From Longicatena caecimuris (GTDB lineage: Bacteria; Bacillota_I; Bacilli_A; Erysipelotrichales; Erysipelotrichaceae): DNA of 64,000 nt. The notes under the pieces are model-generated. The model saw only the letters and a program-made list of their open reading frames with translations. It searched no databases and had not been told where the DNA came from. Of the stretch, positions 1-7,829 are shown in pieces. Each line of letters starts with the position of its first letter. Within the stretch, counting starts at the first letter, position 1. The position numbers were made by a program, and so were the translations under genes. The DNA is taken from assembly GCF_004341945.1 (NCBI RefSeq), contig NZ_SMBP01000003.1, positions 1 to 64,000 of the forward strand, written 5' to 3'.

Positions 1-60
1 AGAAGTGCAGATGTAACAGTCGTGTTTGTACTTGGCAATATCAATGCCTACGTAATACAT
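1..60 (-). CDS. IS110-family transposase, N-terminal fragment cut by the window edge
   Basis: Reading leftwards from an ATG at 60-58, the first 20 residues contain the motif GIDIAKYKHD. This is the start of the DEDD (RuvC-like) nuclease domain of IS110-family transposases, in which the first Asp is catalytic. A strong AAGGAGG ribosome site lies just upstream on this strand (about 70-78). Only the N-terminus is visible because the gene runs off the left edge. IS110 enzymes recombine DNA guided by a bridge RNA made from the element's own non-coding end, which fits the structured DNA found at 86-244. The family call is good; the subgroup and completeness cannot be judged. Confidence 0.82.
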   Translation of the reverse strand, partial: MYYVGIDIAKYKHDCYICTS

Positions 61-85
61 GATGAAATACCTCCTTTTGAAATAA

Positions 86-244
86 GGGCTGTTGGAAAAT
101 CACAGTTGTTTATTCGGACCTAATCTTGTGCGAAATAAAACATCAAGTGTTATCTAACTAATTAAAGTTTGTAAATAAAAACTGTGGTCTGATTCTCCTT
201 TAAATGGTCTACGCCACAAAAATATAGATACAAATCCACAGCCC
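86..244 (-). ncRNA. Candidate IS110 bridge RNA region
   Basis: The non-coding DNA just upstream of the transposase can fold as one unit. An outer stem pairs GGGCTGT (86-92) with ACAGCCC (238-244). Inside it CACAGTT (101-107) pairs with AACTGTG (180-186). There are two further hairpins with large loops: TTTATTCG (109-116) with CGAAATAAA (131-139, one bulge) around 14 nt, and TGTGG (183-187) with CCACA (214-218) around 26 nt. A stem holding two large guide-like loops, about 160 nt long, in the transposase leader and sense direction is the known plan of IS110-group bridge RNAs. The second hairpin shares bases with the CACAGTT pairing, so the two may alternate. No covariance test was possible. 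Confidence 0.45.
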
Positions 245-272
245 TAAGCTAATTATATAGCTTAATGAATTC

Positions 273-322
273 CCAAGAAAGGAAGATACTATTTAATTAC
301 CTGTTTCTTGGTTAATTAAATA
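273..322 (+). promoter_or_regulatory. Alternative hairpins in the pgi leader
   Basis: CCAAGAAA (273-280) pairs perfectly with TTTCTTGG (304-311), and TATTTAATTA (290-299) pairs perfectly with TAATTAAATA (313-322). The arms interleave, so the two hairpins exclude each other or form a pseudoknot. The only Shine-Dalgarno-like sequence upstream of pgi, AAGGAAG at 279-285, lies in this region and is about 53 nt from the ATG. The region may control pgi translation, or may be a relic of the nearby insertion sequence end. Confidence 0.35.
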
Positions 323-338
323 ATACAAGAAAAAGCAT

Positions 339-1613
339 ATGATGAAATTAGACACTACGCATGCATTTTTAAAAGAAGACGTAAAAAGCTATCAGGAAGT
401 CGTTAATAAATATCACGAACAGCTGATGAAGCGTACCGGTAAAGGGAATGACTTTGTAGGTTGGGTAGAATGGCCACATACCTATGATAAAGAAGAGTTT
501 GACCGTATGAAGAAGGTTGCCCAAAAAATCCGTGAGAAATGTGATGTTTGTATTGTTTGTGGTATTGGTGGTTCTTATCTGGGAGCACGTGCTGCTATTG
601 AAATGATCAATGGCTTGTATGCTGATAAAAAACCAGAAATTATCTTTATGGGAAATACGTTCTCCAGTACGTATATCGCACAGGTCCTGAATTATATAAA
701 AGATAAGGAAGTTTGTGTAAATGTTATTTCTAAATCCGGAACAACGACGGAAACAGCATTGGCTTTCCGTTTACTGAAACAGTTCATGGAAGATAAATAT
801 GGAAAAGACGGTGCACGTGAAAGAATTGTTGCGACAACCGATAAAGCACGAGGAACATTGAAGGCAATTGCTGATAAAGAAGGCTATGAAACTTTTGTAA
901 TTCCAGATGATATCGGTGGACGCTTTTCTGTTATCACACCGGTAGGTTTATTCCCAATCGCTGTAGCTGGTATCGATATTGATGCCATCATGACTGGTTT
1001 ACAGAAGGCATATGAAGATATGGCGGATCCTGATCTGGCTAAGAATGATGCTTATGCATATGCAGTCTGCCGTCGCATTTTAGAGAATCAGGGCAAAAAT
1101 GTGGAAATGCTGGTAAGCTATGAATCACAAATGACCATGGTTGCGGAATGGTGGAAGCAGCTGTTTGGTGAAAGTGAAGGTAAGGAAGAAAAAGGAAACT
1201 TACCAACCAGTGCAAACTTCTCTACCGATTTGCATTCTTTAGGTCAATTTATCCAAGAAGGTAAAAAAGTACTGTACGAAACCTTGTTGTTAGTAGAAAA
1301 ACCAACGTTGGATATCACTTTCCCAAGTGATCCTGACAATGCGGATGGCATGAATTATTTAGCAGGTAAATCGGTTGATTGGGTAAATAAGATGGCAGCA
1401 AAAGGTACTTTAGAAGCTCATGAAGTAACCGGAAATGTACCAAATCTGATTATTACGATGCCCGATATGAGTGCGGAAAGCTTTGGCTATATGTGCTATT
1501 TCTTCTTCCGTGCTTGCGCTATGACTTGTTATATGTTGGATATCAATCCATTCAATCAGCCGGGTGTAGAAGTTTATAAGAAGAATATGTTCCGTTTATT
1601 AGGTAAGAACTAA
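339..1613 (+). CDS. pgi: Glucose-6-phosphate isomerase
   Basis: Interconverts glucose-6-phosphate and fructose-6-phosphate in glycolysis; cytoplasmic. The 424-residue length fits the short Firmicute form. The SIS-type sugar-phosphate motif GIGGSYLGAR lies at residues 75-84 and SKSGTT at 131-136, both of which bind the substrate phosphate. The first two codons are both ATG (339 and 342) and no good ribosome site lies within 15 nt of either, which is unusual beside the strong sites elsewhere in this window. The gene stands alone: an IS110 end lies upstream and a strong terminator follows at 1634. Confidence 0.96.
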   Translation: MMKLDTTHAFLKEDVKSYQEVVNKYHEQLMKRTGKGNDFVGWVEWPHTYDKEEFDRMKKVAQKIREKCDVCIVCGIGGSYLGARAAIEMINGLYADKKPEIIFMGNTFSSTYIAQVLNYIKDKEVCVNVISKSGTTTETALAFRLLKQFMEDKYGKDGARERIVATTDKARGTLKAIADKEGYETFVIPDDIGGRFSVITPVGLFPIAVAGIDIDAIMTGLQKAYEDMADPDLAKNDAYAYAVCRRILENQGKNVEMLVSYESQMTMVAEWWKQLFGESEGKEEKGNLPTSANFSTDLHSLGQFIQEGKKVLYETLLLVEKPTLDITFPSDPDNADGMNYLAGKSVDWVNKMAAKGTLEAHEVTGNVPNLIITMPDMSAESFGYMCYFFFRACAMTCYMLDINPFNQPGVEVYKKNMFRLLGKN

Positions 1614-1633
1614 AAAAGCAAATAATAAAACCT

Positions 1634-1663
1634 AAAAAAAGTGCTGTAGCAAGCACTTTTTTT
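1634..1663 (+). terminator. Rho-independent terminator of pgi
   Basis: The stem AAAAAAAGTGCT (1634-1645) with AGCACTTTTTTT (1652-1663) has a short loop and ends in a run of seven T. It lies 20 nt after the pgi stop codon. Confidence 0.9.
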
Positions 1664-1752
1664 AAGTTTTAAATAAAAGTAATACGTAAAGTTAAAGCAC
1701 AGGAAACCATATCCCATGCTGATACTATGCTATACTAAATTATAAAGTTTGT

Positions 1753-1776
1753 AACGTTTTTATTAGGTTGTGGTAC
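1753..1776 (+). promoter_or_regulatory. Possible ECF-sigma promoter (autoregulation)
   Basis: GTAACG (1751-1756) followed 17 nt later by GTAC (1773-1776) resembles the AAC ... CGT layout of ECF-sigma promoters, 27 nt before the sigma gene. Autoregulation is usual in this family. No good SigA-type -35/-10 pair was seen closer to the gene. The match is short, so this is tentative. Confidence 0.3.
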
Positions 1777-1802
1777 ATATAGGTGGAAGGAGGAAAACAT
1801 AG

Positions 1803-2291
1803 ATGATAGAAGAATTGTATGAAGCATATCACAAGGATGTCTATATCTATATTTACTCCTTGTGTCATGATGCCAGTTTAAGTGAAGATCTGACATCGGA
1901 AACGTTTTACCAGATGATCCTATCCTTGCCGACTTTCAAAGGAAAGGCAAGTCTGAAAACATGGTTATTTTCGATTGCCAGACATGTGACGTTCAAAGAA
2001 TTACGCAAACGTAAAAAAGAAGTGCACTATGATGTCATGCAAGATGGTTTTGTTGTTGCCGATAAAGATAGGCAACATGACTATGAAGCGCTGATGGAGC
2101 AGTTGATGGAATGGATGCAGGCACAGCCTACACGGGCAAGAGAAATATTTAAAATGAAACAAGAGGGTTATTCCTATGTGGAAATCGCAGCATTTTTACA
2201 GTTAAATGAAAACTCTGTGCGTGTGATTGATTATCGCAATCGTCTATATTTGCGTCAAAAATTAAGTGAGGAGGGATATCATGAAAGATGA
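1803..2291 (+). CDS. RNA polymerase ECF-type sigma factor
   Basis: A 162-residue sigma-70 family protein of ECF type. Region 2, which binds core polymerase and the -10 element, covers about residues 8-75 and includes the typical sequence KTWLFSIARH. Region 4, which binds the -35 element, covers about 100-155, with the helix-turn-helix core GYSYVEIAAFLQLNENSVRV. An AAGGAGG ribosome site at 1787-1793 sets the start. The end overlaps the anti-sigma gene by 11 nt, as expected for a paired regulator. The signal it answers is unknown; a membrane-bound partner suggests envelope stress. Confidence 0.9.
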   Translation: MIEELYEAYHKDVYIYIYSLCHDASLSEDLTSETFYQMILSLPTFKGKASLKTWLFSIARHVTFKELRKRKKEVHYDVMQDGFVVADKDRQHDYEALMEQLMEWMQAQPTRAREIFKMKQEGYSYVEIAAFLQLNENSVRVIDYRNRLYLRQKLSEEGYHER

Positions 2292-2772
2292 ATGTCAAAT
2301 CGTGCAAGATCTGTTGCCGTTAGTTAAAGATGATGTAGCCAGTGAGGCAAGCATAGCCTTTGTACAAGAGCATTGCCGCCATTGTGAAGAATGTAAAAAG
2401 CTGTTGGCGCAGGAAAGCATTACCGTCAATTCCCAAGCAATTAAAAAGAAATTAGTAAAACGCTTGCGTATCATGATGGTGGGTGTAATTTGTTTGATGA
2501 TCCTTTTCGCTTGTTCTTTCTCAGCAACACAATACCAGTTCCATAATTTTCTGCTATTGCCAATAATCGGCGCCTTAGGGTATTGGCTATTGAAACGCTA
2601 TGTCTTCCTATTATATCTAATGATTCCCATCATGCATCTTTTATTAGAAATGATAGATGCATCTTATCAAGAAGCCTTGGCGCCTTATACGCTAATATAT
2701 TGGTTTTTTATGAGTATTGGCATTCTTATTTATGTTGGTTATGCGTATGCCTTAAGGAGGGAAAACTCATGA
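2281..2772 (+). CDS. Zinc-finger membrane anti-sigma factor
   Basis: Probably holds the preceding sigma factor inactive. The cytoplasmic N-terminus has a zf-HC2-like cluster, with H and Cys residues in the segment EHCRHCEEC (about residues 31-39). The rest is hydrophobic, with about four membrane segments (roughly 62-84, 88-105, 107-124 and 135-157). A longer reading from 2266 is possible, but the GAGGAGG ribosome site at 2266-2272 fits the ATG at 2281. It overlaps the sigma gene upstream and shares ATGA with the next gene, so all three are probably one operon. Confidence 0.82.
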   Translation: MKDECQIVQDLLPLVKDDVASEASIAFVQEHCRHCEECKKLLAQESITVNSQAIKKKLVKRLRIMMVGVICLMILFACSFSATQYQFHNFLLLPIIGALGYWLLKRYVFLLYLMIPIMHLLLEMIDASYQEALAPYTLIYWFFMSIGILIYVGYAYALRRENS

Positions 2773-3416
2773 AAAAGAAAGTGTTAAAAGTGCTCGCATT
2801 CATCATTGCAACCGCCGGAGTCATCTTTTTGTTACTGCTTTATAATAGCTTTAATGGCAATTTTATCGCAAAAGAAATAGCAACCAGACATATGAAAGAA
2901 TATTTAAAAACACATCATACAGAATTAGATATTGCAGATTATGAGGTATTCTATAATTTTAAATCCGGTTCATATGTCATGAAAATAGATGTGGCAAACA
3001 GTATAGATAAAGACTTTCGATTATCTTATCGAGGTGATATAGGTATCCAAGATGATTATGATTGGATGGTCTTAGAAAAAGGCAATATGCAAAATCGGGT
3101 AGCAGCATTTTTAAATGAAGAAAGATTTGAGCAGCCGATTTTTGCACTTGTGGAAAAGCAAGATCTAGATTATATCCTATTACAGATCAAAGATGAAGAT
3201 AAAGAAAAGGTATTCCCATATGCGAAGATAGCGAATGATACACCGAGTGAGACCATTGTGAAAACACAGCCAATCACTTTACGTATTTATGTAAAATCAG
3301 AAGCAGCGCAAAAAAAGTATCAAACAAAAAAGATACAAGAGCAATGCAAACAAGCGTATGAAAAACTCGGTATTCATGTTGTGGAAGTGGAAATCGTGTA
3401 TGTCAACAAACCATAG
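2769..3416 (+). CDS. YfjL-like membrane-anchored protein
   Basis: A 215-residue protein with one N-terminal membrane segment (about residues 5-26), followed by a soluble and probably extracytoplasmic domain. The stretch from FNGNFIAKEIA to the pattern EVFYNFKSGSY resembles the YfjL-like family, whose role is unknown. Strong AAGGAGGG at 2754-2761 and the ATGA overlap with the anti-sigma gene fix the start at 2769; the longer frame from 2583 would lie inside the anti-sigma gene. Co-transcription suggests a sensor or effector role in the same envelope response, which is inference. Confidence 0.65.
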   Translation: MKKKVLKVLAFIIATAGVIFLLLLYNSFNGNFIAKEIATRHMKEYLKTHHTELDIADYEVFYNFKSGSYVMKIDVANSIDKDFRLSYRGDIGIQDDYDWMVLEKGNMQNRVAAFLNEERFEQPIFALVEKQDLDYILLQIKDEDKEKVFPYAKIANDTPSETIVKTQPITLRIYVKSEAAQKKYQTKKIQEQCKQAYEKLGIHVVEVEIVYVNKP

Positions 3417-3482
3417 GATAAAAAGGAGCTATATACGGCAAACATAGTGAACATATAGAATTGTTTCTTTTGTTCGTGTAAT

Positions 3483-3524
3483 GCATGTAAGTGCCTTATC
3501 AAAAACGAGAAGGTACTTACATGC
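3483..3524. repeat. 15-bp inverted repeat upstream of ppdK
   Basis: GCATGTAAGTGCCTT (3483-3497) and AAGGTACTTACATGC (3510-3524) pair along 15 bp with a single G-T wobble and a 12-nt loop. No T-run follows on either strand, so it is not a standard terminator. It could be the end of the sigma operon transcript, a protein-binding site or an RNA-processing signal. Nothing else is recognisable between 3417 and 3680. Confidence 0.6.
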
Positions 3525-3681
3525 TAATGTTAGAACTGGAACTTGTCCATTAAATTTTGCGAATTTTGTCGAAATTATTTTAGCATGCGAAAAAACCTTT
3601 GTTCATAAGCTGTTATTAGTTTTTAGCAAGTGAGAAAGGAAGGGATAGTGAAATTAGCACTAGGAAAACACACGAAACTTT

Positions 3682-3716
3682 GGTATAATGTAAGCAAGTA
3701 AATGTAAACGATTACA
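3682..3716 (+). promoter_or_regulatory. ppdK promoter with a perfect cre box
   Basis: An extended -10 (TGGTATAAT, 3681-3689) is followed by TGTAAACGATTACA at 3703-3716. This matches the CcpA-binding cre consensus TGWAANCGNTNWCA at every fixed base. The box would start about 7 nt after the expected transcription start. From that place CcpA usually represses, by blocking initiation or elongation. Glucose would thus be expected to lower ppdK transcription. Confidence 0.75.
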
Positions 3717-3734
3717 TAAGAGGAGGAATGCTTG

Positions 3735-6362
3735 ATGAGTAAAAAGTATGTTTACCTTTTCAGTGAAGGAAATGAAAACATGCGTGAGCTGCTTGGTGGT
3801 AAAGGTGCCAATCTGGCAGAGATGATGAATCTTGGAATGCCTGTGCCTTATGGTTTCACTGTAACAACCGAAGCCTGCAATCAGTACTATGCAGACAATG
3901 AAACTATTAATGAAGGAATTCGCAAAGAAATTTTTGAATATTTAATGAAATTAGAAGAACTGGCTGGAAAACAGTTTGGTGATCCAAAGAATCCATTGTT
4001 AGTATCCGTAAGATCTGGTGCGCGTGCATCTATGCCAGGCATGATGGATACCATTTTAAATTTAGGTATGAATGATGAAGTGGTAGAAGGTGTTGCCAAG
4101 CTGATGGACAATCCTCGTTTCGCTTATGACTCTTACCGCCGTTTTATTCAGATGTTTGCTGATGTTGTCATGGGTTTAAACAAGGCTAAATTTGAAGAGA
4201 TCATTGATGAAATGAAAGAAACAAAGGGCGTTGAACAGGATACGGAATTAGATGCTGAAGATATGAAGGTCATGGTAAAACGCTTTAAGAAGTTCTATCA
4301 GGAATCTTTAGATGAGGAATTCCCATCAGATCCTAAAGAACAATTGTATCGTGCAATCGAAGCCGTTTTCCGTTCTTGGAACAACCAACGTGCGATTTTC
4401 TATCGTAAGATGAACGATATTCCGGGTGATTGGGGAACTGCGGTAAATGTGCAGATGATGGTATTTGGTAATATGGGTGATGATTGCGGTACCGGTGTTG
4501 CCTTTACACGTAATCCAAGTACCGGTGAAAACAAGCTGTATGGTGAATTCTTGATGAATGCGCAGGGCGAAGATGTTGTTGCCGGTATCCGTACACCACA
4601 GACCATTGATCAATTAAAGGTAATTGCTCCTGCTGCTTATGATAAGTTTGTAGAAATCTGTTCTACCTTAGAAAAACATTACAAGAATATGCAGGATATG
4701 GAATTTACGATTGAAAAAGGTAATCTGTTCATGTTGCAGACACGTAATGGTAAACGTACAGCAGCTGCCGCATTAAAGATTGCTTGTGACATGGTAGATG
4801 AAGGTATGATCACCAAAGATGAAGCATTGATGATGGTAGAACCTAAACAGTTGGATGCCTTATTACATCCACAATTTGATGCAGAAGCTTTAAAGAAGGC
4901 AAAACCAATTGCATCGGCATTGCCTGCTTCTCCTGGTGCAGCTTGCGGACAGATTGTTTTCTCTGCTGAAGAAGCAATCGCGGAAACAGCATTAGGACAT
5001 AAGGTTATCTTAGTTCGCTTGGAAACTTCTCCGGAAGATATTGAAGGTATGCATGTATCTGAAGGTATCTTAACCGTGCGCGGTGGTATGACATCTCATG
5101 CAGCTGTCGTTGCTCGTGGTATGGGTGCTTGCTGCGTATCCGGTTGTGGTGATATCGCGATTAATGAAGAAGAAAAATATTTTGAAGTAAAAGGAAACCG
5201 CTATAATAAAGGCGACTATATTTCTCTAGATGGTTCTACTGGTAATGTGTATGGTGAAAAGATCAAGACTGTGCCAGCAGAAATCTCCGGTGACTTTGAA
5301 CGTTTCATGAATTGGGCAGATGAACGCCGTACGTTAAAGGTTCGTACAAATGCCGATACGCCTCGTGATGCACAACAGGCAGTGAAGTTCGGTGCGGAAG
5401 GTATTGGTTTGGTTCGTACGGAACATATGTTCTTTGAAGGTGATCGTATCAAAGCGGTTCGTGAAATGATCGTTTCTAAGACAGAAGGACAAAGAAGAAA
5501 AGCGCTGTCGAAATTATTGCCTATGCAAAGAGGCGACTTTGAAGGTATTTATGAAGCAATGCAAGGTATGCCGGTAACCATTCGTTATTTGGATCCACCT
5601 CTGCATGAATTCTTACCAACAAGCTCTTATGATATTGCACAGTTAGCAAAAGATATGAAGATCGATCTGGATGAATTGAAAAATGTTATCAGTGGACTTC
5701 ATGAATTTAACCCTATGATGGGACATCGTGGTTGTCGTTTGGCTATCTCTTATCCGGAAATTGCCGAAATGCAGACAACAGCGGTTATTGAAGCAGCAAT
5801 TAATGTAAACAAAAAACATCCGGATTGGAACATTGAACCGGAAATCATGATTCCATTAGTTGGTGATAAAGCAGAATTGAAATATGTAAAAGATGTTGTC
5901 GTACGTACAGCAGATGAAATTTTAGCAAGAGAAAATATTGATATGAAATACCATGTTGGTACCATGATCGAAATTCCTCGTGCAGCATTATTGGCAGATG
6001 AAATTGCCGAAGAAGCTGAATTCTTTAGCTTTGGTACAAACGACTTAACACAGATGACATTTGGTTTCTCTCGTGATGATGCCGGTGGATTCTTGAATGA
6101 TTACTATGAAAAGAAAATCTTTGAACAAGATCCTTTTGCCAGAGTTGACCAAAAGGGTGTCGGCAAACTTATCGAACTGGCAGTAGCCGGCGGACGTAAA
6201 ACACGTCCAAACATCAAGCTTGGTATTTGTGGTGAACATGGTGGAGATCCAAGTTCTATCGACTTCTGTCATCGTATGGGATTGACCTATGTATCCTGTA
6301 GCCCATTCCGTGTACCAATTGCACGTTTAGCTGCAGCACAGGCCGCTATTACGAACGGTTAA
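3735..6362 (+). CDS. ppdK: Pyruvate, phosphate dikinase
   Basis: Interconverts pyruvate + ATP + Pi and PEP + AMP + PPi. In anaerobes it can run either way, replacing or opposing pyruvate kinase. Full length at 875 residues: an N-terminal ATP-grasp domain, a central swivelling domain with the phospho-histidine motif GGMTSHAAVVARGMG (around residue 450), and a C-terminal PEP/pyruvate TIM barrel with the catalytic Cys in CGEHGGDPSS. AGGAGG at 3721-3726 supports the ATG at 3735 rather than the TTG at 3732. It has its own promoter with a cre box and a strong terminator. Confidence 0.97.
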   Translation: MSKKYVYLFSEGNENMRELLGGKGANLAEMMNLGMPVPYGFTVTTEACNQYYADNETINEGIRKEIFEYLMKLEELAGKQFGDPKNPLLVSVRSGARASMPGMMDTILNLGMNDEVVEGVAKLMDNPRFAYDSYRRFIQMFADVVMGLNKAKFEEIIDEMKETKGVEQDTELDAEDMKVMVKRFKKFYQESLDEEFPSDPKEQLYRAIEAVFRSWNNQRAIFYRKMNDIPGDWGTAVNVQMMVFGNMGDDCGTGVAFTRNPSTGENKLYGEFLMNAQGEDVVAGIRTPQTIDQLKVIAPAAYDKFVEICSTLEKHYKNMQDMEFTIEKGNLFMLQTRNGKRTAAAALKIACDMVDEGMITKDEALMMVEPKQLDALLHPQFDAEALKKAKPIASALPASPGAACGQIVFSAEEAIAETALGHKVILVRLETSPEDIEGMHVSEGILTVRGGMTSHAAVVARGMGACCVSGCGDIAINEEEKYFEVKGNRYNKGDYISLDGSTGNVYGEKIKTVPAEISGDFERFMNWADERRTLKVRTNADTPRDAQQAVKFGAEGIGLVRTEHMFFEGDRIKAVREMIVSKTEGQRRKALSKLLPMQRGDFEGIYEAMQGMPVTIRYLDPPLHEFLPTSSYDIAQLAKDMKIDLDELKNVISGLHEFNPMMGHRGCRLAISYPEIAEMQTTAVIEAAINVNKKHPDWNIEPEIMIPLVGDKAELKYVKDVVVRTADEILARENIDMKYHVGTMIEIPRAALLADEIAEEAEFFSFGTNDLTQMTFGFSRDDAGGFLNDYYEKKIFEQDPFARVDQKGVGKLIELAVAGGRKTRPNIKLGICGEHGGDPSSIDFCHRMGLTYVSCSPFRVPIARLAAAQAAITNG

Positions 6363-6394
6363 ACTTATGGAATAGTAATTTCCTAATATCAAAT

Positions 6395-6452
6395 AAGGAA
6401 GATTAAAGTCATAAATCGTCATTAATGATTTTAACGCTTCCTTTTTCTTTTT
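6395..6452 (+). terminator. Terminator after ppdK
   Basis: AAGGAAGATTAAA (6395-6407) pairs with TTTTAACGCTTCCTT (about 6428-6442), with an inner TCAT/ATGA pair, and a T-rich tail runs to 6452. The long stem ends the ppdK transcript. Confidence 0.75.
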
Positions 6453-6627
6453 AGTGAAAGAAAATTTATGAGAAAGTGATACTTCCTTTAAAATCGCTTT
6501 AGATGATGCAAAACATCATGATTGTGACTTCTAATATTATCGAAAGATAAAGGAAAACAGCTAATCGGATAAAACGGTTATGCCGCATCACATGTTAAGG
6601 TTAAAAAACACGGTAAGTGATACTAGG

Positions 6628-6699
6628 TGGTATCGTTTACGTTTATGTTATAGATGCATAAAAAATCTAATAGTTATTTTTGAGCGGCTTTGTTATAAT
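6628..6699 (+). promoter_or_regulatory. Promoter of the pyruvate kinase-like gene, with an upstream cre-like box
   Basis: An extended -10 TGTTATAAT (6691-6699) lies 28 nt before the start codon. TGGTATCGTTTACG at 6628-6641 matches the cre consensus with two mismatches, and is centred about 70 nt upstream of the expected start. CcpA boxes at this distance often activate. The sequence also forms half of an imperfect hairpin (6613-6640), so the match could be chance. The rest of 6453-6690 holds no recognisable gene. Confidence 0.4.
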
Positions 6700-6726
6700 G
6701 TAAAAAAAGAAATAGTGTGAGGGTAT

Positions 6727-7743
6727 ATGGAAAAATTAGAAATTTATGGTACATTAGGTCCAGCATGTGCAAACAAAGAAATACTGAAACAGATGTTTTT
6801 CAGTGGTATGAATGGTATTCGATTGAATTTATCACATGTGAATTTAACAGATAGTCAAGAATGGCTGACAATCTTACATGAGGCCGCAGAAGAAGCAAAT
6901 GTGGAACCAAAACTGTTGATCGATATGAAAGGGCCGGAATTGCGTATAGGAAAATTAGATAAGCCTATACATTTAATCGAAGGAGGTATCGTTTGTTTGG
7001 GAACAGAAATAGCAGTTCCTGAACAAGTTTATGGACATGTACCGGTTGGGCAAAGGATTTTATTAGACGATGGTAAATTCTTATTGGAAGTGCAGGAAGT
7101 AAAAGGAAAAAATATTATTTGTAAGGTTCTTCATGGTGGTGAACTCACTTCTAGAAAATCTTTGGCACTGCCGCAACAGCATATCCAGATGCCGGTTTTG
7201 ACACCAAGTGATATGGAAAATCTGCGCCTGGCTAAAAAATATGGAATTACGGGTATTATGCAGCCTTTTGTCAGAAATGCAGAAGATTTAAAAGCATTGA
7301 AACAAATAGTGAGAGAATTGGATGCGGAATCTTTAGAAATTTATGCAAAGATTGAAAACATGGATGGAGTCAGACATTTAACAGAATTGCTGCCCTATTG
7401 CGATCATATTGTGATAGCACGTGGAGATTTAGGCAATGCCATGCCATTGTATGAACTGCCGATGGTACAAAAACATATCCAGGATATTTGTCATGCTTAT
7501 CATAAGCCTTATATGGTCGTAACACAGATGTTGCATTCTATGATGACACAACCAACGCCTACACGCTCTGAGGTGAGTGATATTTTTTATGCGGTATATC
7601 ATGGAGCATCTGGAATTATGCTGACAGGAGAAACAGCAGCTGGAGCTTATCCGAAAGAAGCTATGTCATTTTTTGCACAAACGGCACGTTCGGCTCAAAA
7701 CGTATTGAAAAGGGAAGCAGCAAATCAGAAAAATCAACATTGA
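6727..7743 (+). CDS. Short pyruvate kinase-like protein
   Basis: Pyruvate kinase makes pyruvate + ATP from PEP + ADP. This 338-residue protein has the catalytic barrel and the B-domain with active-site motifs intact: RLNLSH, MKGPELRIG, LLDDGKF, KIEN, ARGDLG, TQMLHSM and PTRSEVSD. It lacks the C-terminal domain of the usual 470-590-residue enzymes, which carries allosteric control and subunit contacts. The frame ends at a clean stop with no sign of a frameshift, and Ts in key positions are conserved, so it is probably a real compact paralogue rather than a pseudogene. It follows ppdK, which works on the same metabolites, but has its own promoter. Confidence 0.82.
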   Translation: MEKLEIYGTLGPACANKEILKQMFFSGMNGIRLNLSHVNLTDSQEWLTILHEAAEEANVEPKLLIDMKGPELRIGKLDKPIHLIEGGIVCLGTEIAVPEQVYGHVPVGQRILLDDGKFLLEVQEVKGKNIICKVLHGGELTSRKSLALPQQHIQMPVLTPSDMENLRLAKKYGITGIMQPFVRNAEDLKALKQIVRELDAESLEIYAKIENMDGVRHLTELLPYCDHIVIARGDLGNAMPLYELPMVQKHIQDICHAYHKPYMVVTQMLHSMMTQPTPTRSEVSDIFYAVYHGASGIMLTGETAAGAYPKEAMSFFAQTARSAQNVLKREAANQKNQH

Positions 7744-7785
7744 AAATATTTTCAGAAAAAAATTAAATGAAATTTACTTTTTCTG

Positions 7786-7814
7786 TTGACATTTTACATA
7801 GAATGATATATCCT
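7786..7814 (+). promoter_or_regulatory. Promoter of the leu operon
   Basis: A perfect -35 TTGACA (7786-7791) is followed, 17 nt later, by TATCCT (7809-7814); TATATC at 15 nt is an alternative. Transcription would start near 7821, just before the T-box leader. Confidence 0.65.
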
Positions 7815-7829
7815 TTTGGTAATGATGAA

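Noticed and set aside
2583-2768. Longer form of the YfjL-like protein from 2583
   Set aside because: It would lie in another frame inside the anti-sigma gene; the strong ribosome site and ATGA overlap indicate 2769.
7742-7753. Terminator after the pyruvate kinase-like gene
   Set aside because: GAAAATATTTTC is a short AT-only palindrome without a T-run; too weak to call.
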